A stretch of DNA of 13,400 bases from Christensenella sp. UBA1224 (GTDB lineage Bacteria; Bacillota; Clostridia; Christensenellales; Aristaeellaceae), in assembly GCA_002309235.1 (NCBI GenBank), contig DBXA01000105.1:12632-26031 (forward strand), read 5' to 3'. Below, in pieces: positions 7,457-12,851 of the stretch. The notes beneath the pieces are model-generated. The model saw nothing but the letters and a program-made list of their open reading frames with translations, did no database searches and was not told where the DNA came from. The stretch's first letter is position 1, and every line of letters begins with the position of its first letter. Position numbers and translations under genes: made by a program.

Positions 7457-8389
7457 TCAAAACAGACTTGTTTCTCCCAGTTTTTTCGCTATTGAGTTAA
7501 CAATCACGAGGAGGATCACATTGATCACATTATTGAACAATCCTATCGCAGTTGAAAAGCCATAATCAGCTTTTATCAGTCCTGATTCATATACAAACGT
7601 CGCTATGACCTGAGAAGTCTCTATATTCATATCATTCTGCATCAGGTATACTTTTTCAAATCCCAGATTCATCACATGCCCGACATTCATGATAAACAGT
7701 ATTACCGCTGTAGACCTGATACCCGGTAAGTTGATGTGCCATATCCTTTGAAGGCGGCTGGCGCCATCAATCTGGGCTGCTTCATGCAATTGCGGATCAA
7801 TGCTCGTCAGAGCAGCAATATAAATGATGGCATTCCACCCAGCATGCTGCCATATTCCACTCCAGACATACACACTGGGGAACAGTGAAGCACTTACCAT
7901 AAACGGTATAGTTTGCATACCCATTTTTACTCTGAACGTATTGAGAAGACCAGTAGATTGGCTCAGAAGGAGATTCAAAATACCGACCAAAACTATGATC
8001 GATATAAAATGAGGCAAATAAGAAACTGTCTGAACTGCTTTTTTCAGCTTTTCGTTTTTTATCTCATTGAACAGAAGTGCCAGAAAAATAGGAAAAGGAA
8101 ATCCGGCGATGAGATTATACAGACTTAATGAGACAGTATTCCTCAATAAGCGGCCGAAATAGTATGATTTGAACAACCTCGTAAAATTGTCAAAACCTAT
8201 CCATCTGCTTCCAATAATCCCTTTGATTGGCTGGAAATACTTGAACGCAATCTGTATCCCATATAATGGAGCGTAGTTGAAGAAGAGTATATAGATAATT
8301 GAAGGCAAAAGGAATAAATACAGGTATCTGCTAGCCCAGAGATGTTTTCGCACTCTTCCAGCCTTTTTTGTAGCAATTGATCGAATCAT
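7457..8389 (-). CDS. Sugar ABC transporter permease (LplB-like, CUT1)
   Basis: This 310-residue inner-membrane permease is the first gene of the transport operon. It has a basic N-terminus (KKAGRVRKHLWASRY) and a first helix at about 22-41 ending in the family hallmark NYAPLYGIQIAFK. About five more helices follow, and the EAA loop is HEAAQIDGASRLQRIWHINLP (residues 202-222). The C-terminus KKLGETSLF matches LplB proteins, which often end in GE..LF or similar. The start chosen is the ATG at 8389 with GGAGG (8397-8401) seven bases upstream. In-frame starts at 8437 (GTG) and 8422 (ATG) would place the ribosome site inside the coding region and add a hydrophilic tail not seen in the family. LplB pairs with the YtcP-like permease to form the channel. 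Confidence 0.94.
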   Translation of the reverse strand: MIRSIATKKAGRVRKHLWASRYLYLFLLPSIIYILFFNYAPLYGIQIAFKYFQPIKGIIGSRWIGFDNFTRLFKSYYFGRLLRNTVSLSLYNLIAGFPFPIFLALLFNEIKNEKLKKAVQTVSYLPHFISIIVLVGILNLLLSQSTGLLNTFRVKMGMQTIPFMVSASLFPSVYVWSGIWQHAGWNAIIYIAALTSIDPQLHEAAQIDGASRLQRIWHINLPGIRSTAVILFIMNVGHVMNLGFEKVYLMQNDMNIETSQVIATFVYESGLIKADYGFSTAIGLFNNVINVILLVIVNSIAKKLGETSLF

Positions 8390-8396
8390 GTCAGCG

Positions 8397-8401
8397 CCTC
8401 C
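8397..8401 (-). promoter_or_regulatory. Ribosome binding site fixing the LplB-like permease start
   Basis: GGAGG on the minus strand, seven bases before the ATG at 8389, selects that start over the in-frame GTG at 8437 and ATG at 8422. Confidence 0.8.
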
Positions 8402-8449
8402 GTTAGTATCCGACGATTCCATACCACATACAGTCACCTGACACTTTCG

Positions 8450-8478
8450 ATTTTAATCACCTGTATAAAGCTTGTCTA
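8450..8478 (-). promoter_or_regulatory. Candidate sigma-A promoter of the transport operon
   Basis: On the minus strand TAGACA (8473-8478) and TAAAAT (8450-8455) are separated by exactly 17 bases; both are five-of-six matches to consensus. Transcription would begin near 8443, giving a leader of about 54 bases before the permease start. The -35 overlaps one arm of an inverted repeat (8471-8496). Confidence 0.6.
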
Positions 8479-8496
8479 TTGTTGATTTTTGACAAG
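8471..8496. repeat. Inverted repeat over the -35 element (possible operator)
   Basis: CTTGTC (8471-8476) and GACAAG (8491-8496) are perfect 6-base inverted arms with 14 bases between them. One arm covers the candidate -35 box of the transport operon and the other lies just upstream of it. The position suits a regulator site, but no specific regulator can be named. Confidence 0.45.
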
Positions 8497-8652
8497 TAAA
8501 AAACTGTTTATTTTCTTTACATATCGTGTATTAAGTATTCTGATTCAAGCAGATAGAATTGCTTAGCCTTTTCTACATATAAACAAGAACGGGCTTCCAC
8601 GCTTATCTATGGTATTATGCAAGAAAACCATCCTGCCGAAGAAAGCAAATAA

Positions 8653-8683
8653 TGGATATGCCTGCAATCAAAAGACATATCCA
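8653..8683 (-). terminator. Weak hairpin after the beta-propeller gene
   Basis: TGGATATG and CATATCCA form a perfect 8-bp stem around a 15-base loop, about 70 bases after the stop codon of the beta-propeller gene. On the minus strand it is followed by the T-rich run TTATTTGCTTTC rather than a clean T-tract. It could be a weak terminator or a binding site. Confidence 0.35.
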
Positions 8684-8753
8684 TCCAGTAATGCTCTGTG
8701 AAGTTGTTGGCAAAAGCAGACTGTCACAGTATCATATACCCATATCACGCCCC

Positions 8754-10190
8754 TTACGGCAGCCGGAATCTGTACGCCAGTGTGCCGTTCGCCGTTCCGA
8801 TGATCAGCGTATCCGTATTCCACTCAATGACAGGCCTGTAGTTCACGGCGGCATTGCCTGTCTGTATCAAGGAGGCATCGATCCCGCCGACTTCCCTTAT
8901 GGAAAGGTCCTCCAGCCTTACAAGGTACAGGTGCTTAACCTCGGAAGTATTCTCACCCGTCCCGGAATCCAGGGTATTTAATAATAAATACCTTCCGTCC
9001 GGCGAAAGTGCCGCGGCAAGAATGATCTGGAAAGGCACTTCCAGTCCAAAGGCGGAACCTTCCTTCAGGTCTTTGAACAGAGAATACAGTTCTTTAGCCG
9101 AATATGCTTGCAACTGGCCGTCTTCCTTGGAAACGGTCACGTACTGGCCGAGCCCGGCAAATTCCTCATCGGGCCTTACCGGCTGGAAGGCATGCCAGGA
9201 ACCGTCTGAGAGCATGGTCCTTCCCAGAACGACAGCCCAGCCGGAATCTTTCGATCCGATCAGGCGGTTGCAGTTCCAGTATCTCATCGGCAGGTCAAAT
9301 GAATATTCCCTGCCTGACCAGGACCCGTTTTCGCATGTGATATACGTGATCCCCGCGAAATCGATGCTGTCGCGCGTATCCCGTAGTACCGTGAACGCGC
9401 CGCTGCCCGTTTCCGACAGGTCCGGATAATAGTTCGTGTCAGAGCCCGAATAGCAGAGCTCTGTTTTATCCTCCGCTATATCGTACCGGTAGAGCGCCGT
9501 TTTGAAGGCCGCGGTATTCCCGTAAAGCATATAGTAAAAATACCTGCCATCAGCAGAAAACGCCGCGGTTGACACAGCACCCATCCCTTCGTCCCTCATC
9601 CTGTCAGCATACGTTGCCGTCAGTATCATTTCTCCGGTCGACAAGTCGATGATGACGGGATCCAGAATGAACTGCGCCTTTAAAAGCGTATATTCTATAT
9701 TATATATGGCAGCATATCGTCCATCAGGAGAATACACAAGGCCTGCCTCGCCGATGAGCCTCTGGATCGGTATCGAAAACATCTTCGCGAGGTTTCCGTT
9801 CGTATCCGCCGTTCCGCGCTTTGAAGACGGGTAAAGGATCCGGTATGTACCGCCATAATAACAGATACCTGTCCTGCCCCCTACGGCAAGCAGACCGGAA
9901 TTGCCCGCGGGAGATAGGGAGAGCCAAGTAAATACCGTATGGGAGAACTCGCCTGCGAGTTCACTGACGGCGTCCGCCGGTTTTTCCATGCCGACAGCCT
10001 CCCACATTTCATCGGGAAATTCAAAATCCTCCACGGAGATCTCCGGAAAACCCGTTTCGGTGAGGATCAGACCGTCACTTTCAAACGCGGTATCCAAAGC
10101 TTTCGCCATATCCCGGTATTCGTCCGCGAATGCGGCAAAACCAGCCATGGAAAGCGTAAGCACGAGCAGAAAAGCGAGTATCTTTTTCAT
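8754..10190 (-). CDS. Secreted beta-propeller-like protein, function unknown
   Basis: This 478-residue protein has a clear signal peptide (MKKILAFLLVLTLSMAGF, then AAFA before Asp at about residue 23), so it is exported and probably released, since there is no lipobox and no anchor. Repeated blade-type motifs are visible: SPDGRY at 154-159, SADGRY at 212-217 and SPDGRY at 396-401, each followed by a hydrophobic strand. This is the pattern of TolB/WD40-like or peptidase-N-terminal propellers. No catalytic Ser-Asp-His domain follows, so a peptidase role is not supported. No family name is recognised. The start at 10190 has GGGAGG (10200-10205) nine bases upstream; an in-frame ATG at 10211 would precede that site and is rejected. 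The gene stands alone, with GC content like the flanks. Confidence 0.82.
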   Translation of the reverse strand: MKKILAFLLVLTLSMAGFAAFADEYRDMAKALDTAFESDGLILTETGFPEISVEDFEFPDEMWEAVGMEKPADAVSELAGEFSHTVFTWLSLSPAGNSGLLAVGGRTGICYYGGTYRILYPSSKRGTADTNGNLAKMFSIPIQRLIGEAGLVYSPDGRYAAIYNIEYTLLKAQFILDPVIIDLSTGEMILTATYADRMRDEGMGAVSTAAFSADGRYFYYMLYGNTAAFKTALYRYDIAEDKTELCYSGSDTNYYPDLSETGSGAFTVLRDTRDSIDFAGITYITCENGSWSGREYSFDLPMRYWNCNRLIGSKDSGWAVVLGRTMLSDGSWHAFQPVRPDEEFAGLGQYVTVSKEDGQLQAYSAKELYSLFKDLKEGSAFGLEVPFQIILAAALSPDGRYLLLNTLDSGTGENTSEVKHLYLVRLEDLSIREVGGIDASLIQTGNAAVNYRPVIEWNTDTLIIGTANGTLAYRFRLP

Positions 10191-10199
10191 TGCGGTAAA

Positions 10200-10205
10200 C
10201 CTCCC
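10200..10205 (-). promoter_or_regulatory. Ribosome binding site fixing the beta-propeller gene start
   Basis: GGGAGG on the minus strand lies nine bases before the ATG at 10190, directly ahead of the signal peptide codons. This rejects the in-frame ATG at 10211. Confidence 0.75.
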
Positions 10206-10223
10206 AAACAAATACAGTATCCC

Positions 10224-10252
10224 GCGCGCATCCGTGACTCAGCGCGCACGGA
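10224..10252 (-). other. Alternative hairpins in the beta-propeller leader
   Basis: GCGCGC (10224-10229) can pair with GCGCGC (10242-10247), while TCCGTG (10231-10236) can pair with CACGGA (10247-10252). The two stems interleave and cannot both form fully. They lie between the predicted transcription start and the ribosome site of the beta-propeller gene. Confidence 0.35.
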
Positions 10253-10259
10253 GCATTCT

Positions 10260-10283
10260 TTCCGGAACTATTATATACCGGAA
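10260..10283 (-). promoter_or_regulatory. Candidate promoter of the beta-propeller gene inside an inverted repeat
   Basis: A perfect TATAAT on the minus strand (10270-10275) lies inside a TTCCGG/CCGGAA inverted repeat (10260-10265 and 10278-10283). The -35 at 17-base spacing is TTTATT (10293-10298), a weak match. Transcription would start near 10263, about 70 bases before the gene. The symmetric arms around the -10 suggest a repressor site. Confidence 0.42.
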
Positions 10284-10352
10284 TGAAACGGAAATAAACT
10301 CATCGGAAGGGAAAAAGACAGATTATCGCGGCGGGCCATGCTTCATGTGAGT

Positions 10353-10366
10353 GATCTTGGATCTTG
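10353..10366. repeat. Short tandem repeat, GATCTTG twice
   Basis: Two perfect head-to-tail copies of GATCTTG lie in the intergenic region between the divergent beta-propeller and phosphorylase transcripts. No function can be assigned. Confidence 0.5.
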
Positions 10367-10407
10367 TTTCGATAAAGACTGTATTTTTAGCCGATATACG
10401 CTCGCTC

Positions 10408-10431
10408 CGCTCATGAGCGATATGGTATAAT
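10408..10431 (+). promoter_or_regulatory. Extended -10 promoter with adjoining palindrome
   Basis: TGGTATAAT (10423-10431) is a perfect extended -10 element, which can work without a -35; the expected -35 position (CGCTCC) is indeed poor. CGCTCATGAGCG (10408-10419) is a perfect 12-base palindrome four bases upstream and would lie within the promoter spacer, a usual place for an operator. Transcription would begin near 10438, ahead of the small open frame and the phosphorylase gene. Confidence 0.55.
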
Positions 10432-10472
10432 CCTCTATAAACAAGAAGATCATTCCGCTGCCGGAGCGGACT

Positions 10473-10739
10473 ATGCCCACCCGGAACGAGATGCCGGAAG
10501 CGCTGCTCCGACGGATCCGAAAGCAGGGCGGCAGAACCGTGACATGCGAAGCTGCGTATCTTAATGCCGCGTCCATGACCCTCCTTGTCAGGTTCAGTTT
10601 TGCGGCGGTCAAGAAGGCGAGCTGCAAAAAGCGGGGCGAAGAAACGTATTTTGGCGCGCACATCTATGCCCTGCAGCACCCGGATGAAGACGGTCAAAGC
10701 TCCGGGGTACCCGAATGTGCGCCTGACGTACTCCCATAA
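10473..10739 (+). CDS. Possible small protein gene, unrecognised
   Basis: This 88-residue open frame begins 35 bases after the predicted transcription start and ends 48 bases before the phosphorylase start. GGAG lies six bases before the ATG. The codon pattern resembles the GC-rich neighbours. The protein is basic at its start (LLRRIRKQGG), has a mildly hydrophobic middle (ASMTLLVRFSFAAV) and an acidic, Pro-rich tail. No domain or family is recognised. Against it, the opposite strand is also open here, so the openness may come from base composition. If it is not a gene, this stretch would be a leader of about 350 bases for the phosphorylase. Confidence 0.38.
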   Translation: MPTRNEMPEALLRRIRKQGGRTVTCEAAYLNAASMTLLVRFSFAAVKKASCKKRGEETYFGAHIYALQHPDEDGQSSGVPECAPDVLP

Positions 10740-10774
10740 CTCACGCACCCGCAAGTGTATATCGCTGATCGAAA

Positions 10775-10780
10775 AGGAGG
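10775..10780 (+). promoter_or_regulatory. Ribosome binding site fixing the phosphorylase start
   Basis: AGGAGG (within AAAAGGAGG) lies seven bases before the ATG at 10788. The in-frame ATG at 10755 would put the site inside the coding sequence. Confidence 0.85.
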
Positions 10781-10787
10781 CTTCGCC

Positions 10788-11576
10788 ATGCCGTGGTTTG
10801 ACCCGGAAGACCATTCCAGACCCGTGATAAACCCCCTGGAGCAGATCGCAGGCAAGTATCCGGGGATGCAGATGCCCGTTCTCCCCGCAAAAGCTGTCGT
10901 CTTTTGCCTGGGAAAGGGGCTGCCGGTCCTGAGGGAGCATTATCCATGTCATATCATTATGGAAAAGCTGCCCGGATTCATAACACATTCGGAAGTGCTC
11001 GGAATAGAAGACATCCCGGGTGTCTGCTTCCTGCATGGCGGCTACGCGTCCCCGCAGGCAGCCTGCACCATTGAAACGCTCCATGTGCTGGGTGTCAGGG
11101 AGGTATTCCTGGCCGGCCTGTGCGGCGGGTTCGACAGGTGTCTGTCCGTAGGAGATGTACTCCTTCCGGAAAGGATACTCTGCGAGGAAGGAACAAGCTT
11201 CCACTATATGGAGTCGCCGGGCTTCGCGGAGCCGAGGCCGCCCATCCCCTTTGATGAGATCTCCTCCTGTTTCGAAGCAAAAGGCTATCGCGTCTTCCGG
11301 AAAGCGACCGTAACGACGGACGCTGTCTACCGTCAGACATACCATAAGGAAAGCGTCTGGAGGGAAAAGGGATGCGCAGCCGTGGATATGGAAGCCTCCG
11401 CCATCGTCAACCTGTGCAGTCTCCGCGGGATGAGCAGCACCGTCGCCCTCATGGTATCCGACAGGCATCCGCTGCGCGAGGGAGATCCCGCCTGGCAGTG
11501 GGGCGGCACGGGTTTCACGGACCTCTGCACCCGGTTTATACTGGATTGTATCGCGTTCAATATCAGTCTTGCCTGA
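10788..11576 (+). CDS. Nucleoside phosphorylase-family protein (PNP/UDP phosphorylase type)
   Basis: This 262-residue cytoplasmic protein belongs to the NP-I family, which splits the glycosidic bond of nucleosides, usually with phosphate, for purine or pyrimidine salvage. Family marks seen are the central strand and loop REVFLAGLCGGF (104-115), SVGDVLLPERI (120-130), TTDAVYR (176-182), the ribose-binding VDMEAS (199-204), and SDR (224-226) with the catalytic-type Asp225. VDMEAS resembles uridine phosphorylases and hexameric purine phosphorylases. GLCGGF is a less common form of the usual small-residue loop. The first 60 or so residues are poorly conserved and the substrate cannot be assigned. 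Length is normal. It is probably transcribed from the extended -10 promoter at 10423 and has no clear intrinsic terminator. Confidence 0.88.
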   Translation: MPWFDPEDHSRPVINPLEQIAGKYPGMQMPVLPAKAVVFCLGKGLPVLREHYPCHIIMEKLPGFITHSEVLGIEDIPGVCFLHGGYASPQAACTIETLHVLGVREVFLAGLCGGFDRCLSVGDVLLPERILCEEGTSFHYMESPGFAEPRPPIPFDEISSCFEAKGYRVFRKATVTTDAVYRQTYHKESVWREKGCAAVDMEASAIVNLCSLRGMSSTVALMVSDRHPLREGDPAWQWGGTGFTDLCTRFILDCIAFNISLA

Positions 11577-11685
11577 TAAAACCGGGTACGGTATATGATG
11601 ACAGTATACCCTGTGCCTATACCCTCTGCCCGCCAAAGGTGAATATCGAGAGCAGCGGGAATATCACCGATCCGCGGAGCGGATC
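11577..11685. other. Convergent intergenic region with hairpins but no T-run
   Basis: Three stems are visible. GGTATA/TATACC lies at 11590-11610 with a 9-base loop. GGTGAATAT/ATATCACC lies at 11638-11668 with one bulged base. GATCCGC/GCGGATC lies at 11669-11685 with a 3-base loop and overlaps the stop codon of the kinase-like gene. None is followed by a T-run on either strand, so termination here is not proven. Confidence 0.5.
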
Positions 11686-12460
11686 ACAACCCTCTCAGCA
11701 GATCAAAGCCCTTCGAAGGGAGAATGGTATACCTGTCGGGGAATACCTCTTCACAGATCCTGAGTTCCAGCTCCTGCCGGTGCCGGAAATGGTCTGTTAA
11801 GGCTTCTGCGCCCTGCACGCCGTTGACTTTCGCGTAAGGAGACGAATCAAAGAACCCGAGCATCAGCGGGAACCATATCTCATTCCCCTTGTCGTCGGAT
11901 CTTTCTTTCCGGATGACATCCAGGTTCCCCTTTATATCGCTGACTTTCAGGTATACGATGCGGTAATCCCTGCCGCCGAGCGCTTTCCTGATCTCTTTGT
12001 AAAAGCCGATGATCTCATCATCCGGAGAGCACCGGAACAGGATCATATCCTCAACAATGTTCTGGAAGAGAGAGCACTCAAAGATCATATCGCCTGTATT
12101 CCATGACCGGAACCTGGAAAGTATGATCGACCGGAAATCGTCGTACGACGTCCGGCCGTTATAGATCTCGTATTGCTCCAGGTCTTTGTAAAAGGCATGG
12201 TCGTCCGTCCTGACCTTCGTATAGCATACGATCCTCTTATCCCCTTCGGTAAACGTCTCCTCTTCCATCGCCTGCTTAAGCTCAGGATACTTTGCCAGTA
12301 TATCAAGATATCTTCCCTCATCCATGTAAGCGCACCAGGCAAGCTCCACCGGAGAATAATCCCCTTCCTGCACGGCTCTGTGCCCCGGATGTGCCTCGGC
12401 GAGCTTACTGACCAGTGTGCTCTTGCCGCTGCCCTGCAGGCCTTCCACAAAATAATCCAT
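11684..12460 (-). CDS. P-loop kinase-like protein, function unknown
   Basis: This 258-residue cytoplasmic protein starts with MDYFVEG and a perfect Walker A motif, GLQGSGKST (7-15), the layout of small nucleotide or sugar kinases. Residues 16-60 hold a switch-like HRAVQEGDYSPVELAW stretch. Later segments include MIFECSLFQN, resembling the acidic substrate-binding region of deoxynucleoside/thymidylate-type kinases, and YRIVYLKVSDI followed by VIRKERSDDKGNE, a likely lid region with basic residues. The substrate is not recognised. The start at 12460 is chosen because Walker A normally begins within ten residues of the start and GGAGG (12465-12469) precedes it, though with a short 4-base gap. 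Longer in-frame starts run through the promoter of the opposite gcv transcript and are rejected. Confidence 0.75.
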   Translation of the reverse strand: MDYFVEGLQGSGKSTLVSKLAEAHPGHRAVQEGDYSPVELAWCAYMDEGRYLDILAKYPELKQAMEEETFTEGDKRIVCYTKVRTDDHAFYKDLEQYEIYNGRTSYDDFRSIILSRFRSWNTGDMIFECSLFQNIVEDMILFRCSPDDEIIGFYKEIRKALGGRDYRIVYLKVSDIKGNLDVIRKERSDDKGNEIWFPLMLGFFDSSPYAKVNGVQGAEALTDHFRHRQELELRICEEVFPDRYTILPSKGFDLLRGL

Positions 12461-12494
12461 ACTCCCTCCACGCATATACAGATTCCTGTAAATG

Positions 12495-12500
12495 ATTATA
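12495..12500 (-). promoter_or_regulatory. Candidate -10 box of the kinase-like gene
   Basis: A perfect TATAAT on the minus strand lies 34 bases before the start codon. The -35 region is weak (TGTATT at 17-base spacing). It is divergent from the gcv promoter about 50 bases away. Confidence 0.4.
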
Positions 12501-12546
12501 CATCCTGCCGGGCGGGAAATACAGCCGCATATCCGCATGTTTTTTC

Positions 12547-12575
12547 TTGACGCCGGCTTCCTCCCGGAATATAAT
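12547..12575 (+). promoter_or_regulatory. Strong sigma-A promoter of the glycine riboswitch / gcv transcript
   Basis: TTGACG (12547-12552) and TATAAT (12570-12575) are spaced by exactly 17 bases, five and six matches out of six. Transcription would start near 12582, just ahead of the riboswitch leader, giving a leader of about 270 bases before gcvT. Confidence 0.85.
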
Positions 12576-12587
12576 GGATTCGTCAGC

Positions 12588-12803
12588 GCGGATGACGGAT
12601 CCGAGAGAGATCCCAAGGGATGTTTTTCCCGAAAGAGGCGCCGAAGGGGCAGAAAACTCTCAGGCAAAAGGATCGGATCTTGACGCACCCTGGAAAGCAG
12701 CAATGCACCGACGAAGTAAAGCAGCCGCGGCCGCCGAATCTTTCAGGTGAACAGACAGGGCACAGACCTCACCTTCGTGTGCGGTTTTGTGCCCTGTTTT
12801 TTT
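12588..12803 (+). ncRNA. Tandem glycine riboswitch with terminator expression platform
   Basis: Two glycine aptamers lie in a row. Aptamer 1 (12598-12679) has P1 arms GATCCG/CGGATC, the conserved GCCGAAGGGGC (12640-12650) and CTCTCAGGCAAAAGG (12657-12671). Aptamer 2 (12688-12760) has P1 arms CCCTG/CAGGG, GGAAAGC, GCCGAATC (12733-12740) and CAGGTGAACAGACAGGG. A leader-linker kink-turn is likely: GCG (12588-12590) and TGA (12593-12595) in the leader face GA and CGC (12682-12686) in the linker. The P1 3' arm of aptamer 2 is also part of the terminator stem that follows, so glycine binding should free gcvT transcription (ON switch). Aptamer identity is from known family motifs; the switching direction is inferred from the overlap. 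Confidence 0.95.
12755..12803 (+). terminator. Riboswitch-controlled intrinsic terminator before gcvT
   Basis: ACAGGGCACA (12755-12764) pairs perfectly with TGTGCCCTGT (12788-12797), followed by TTTTTT (12798-12803). The left arm overlaps the closing helix of aptamer 2 (12756-12760), so terminator and ligand-bound aptamer are mutually exclusive. Confidence 0.93.
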
Positions 12804-12851
12804 CTTTCAGAAACGGAATATCCTATCATTTTGACACAGGAGGAGAAGCAC

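Larger units (their letters stand above)
8390..8753. other. AT-rich intergenic region before the transport operon
   Basis: These 364 bases hold no convincing gene. They contain the ribosome site and candidate promoter of the transport operon, a CTTGTC/GACAAG inverted repeat, a weaker AAGCA/TGCTT repeat (8547-8564), and a hairpin (8653-8683) that may end the beta-propeller transcript. The AT-rich character begins here and continues through the regulator gene. Confidence 0.7.

Noticed and set aside
8390..8753. A catabolite-repression (cre) site in the AT-rich upstream region
   Set aside because: The best look-alike (about 8500-8525, minus strand) has the wrong spacing and lacks the central CG of the consensus.
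10323..11636. A 437-codon open frame on the minus strand
   Set aside because: It runs antisense through the whole nucleoside phosphorylase gene, which has clear family motifs and a strong ribosome site. The minus-strand translation shows no recognisable domain and is rich in Arg, His and Gly, as expected for the reverse of a GC-rich gene.
12461..12703. An N-terminal extension of the kinase-like protein by about 80 residues
   Set aside because: The extension would run through the riboswitch and gcv promoter on the opposite strand, has no conserved features, and moves Walker A far from the start.
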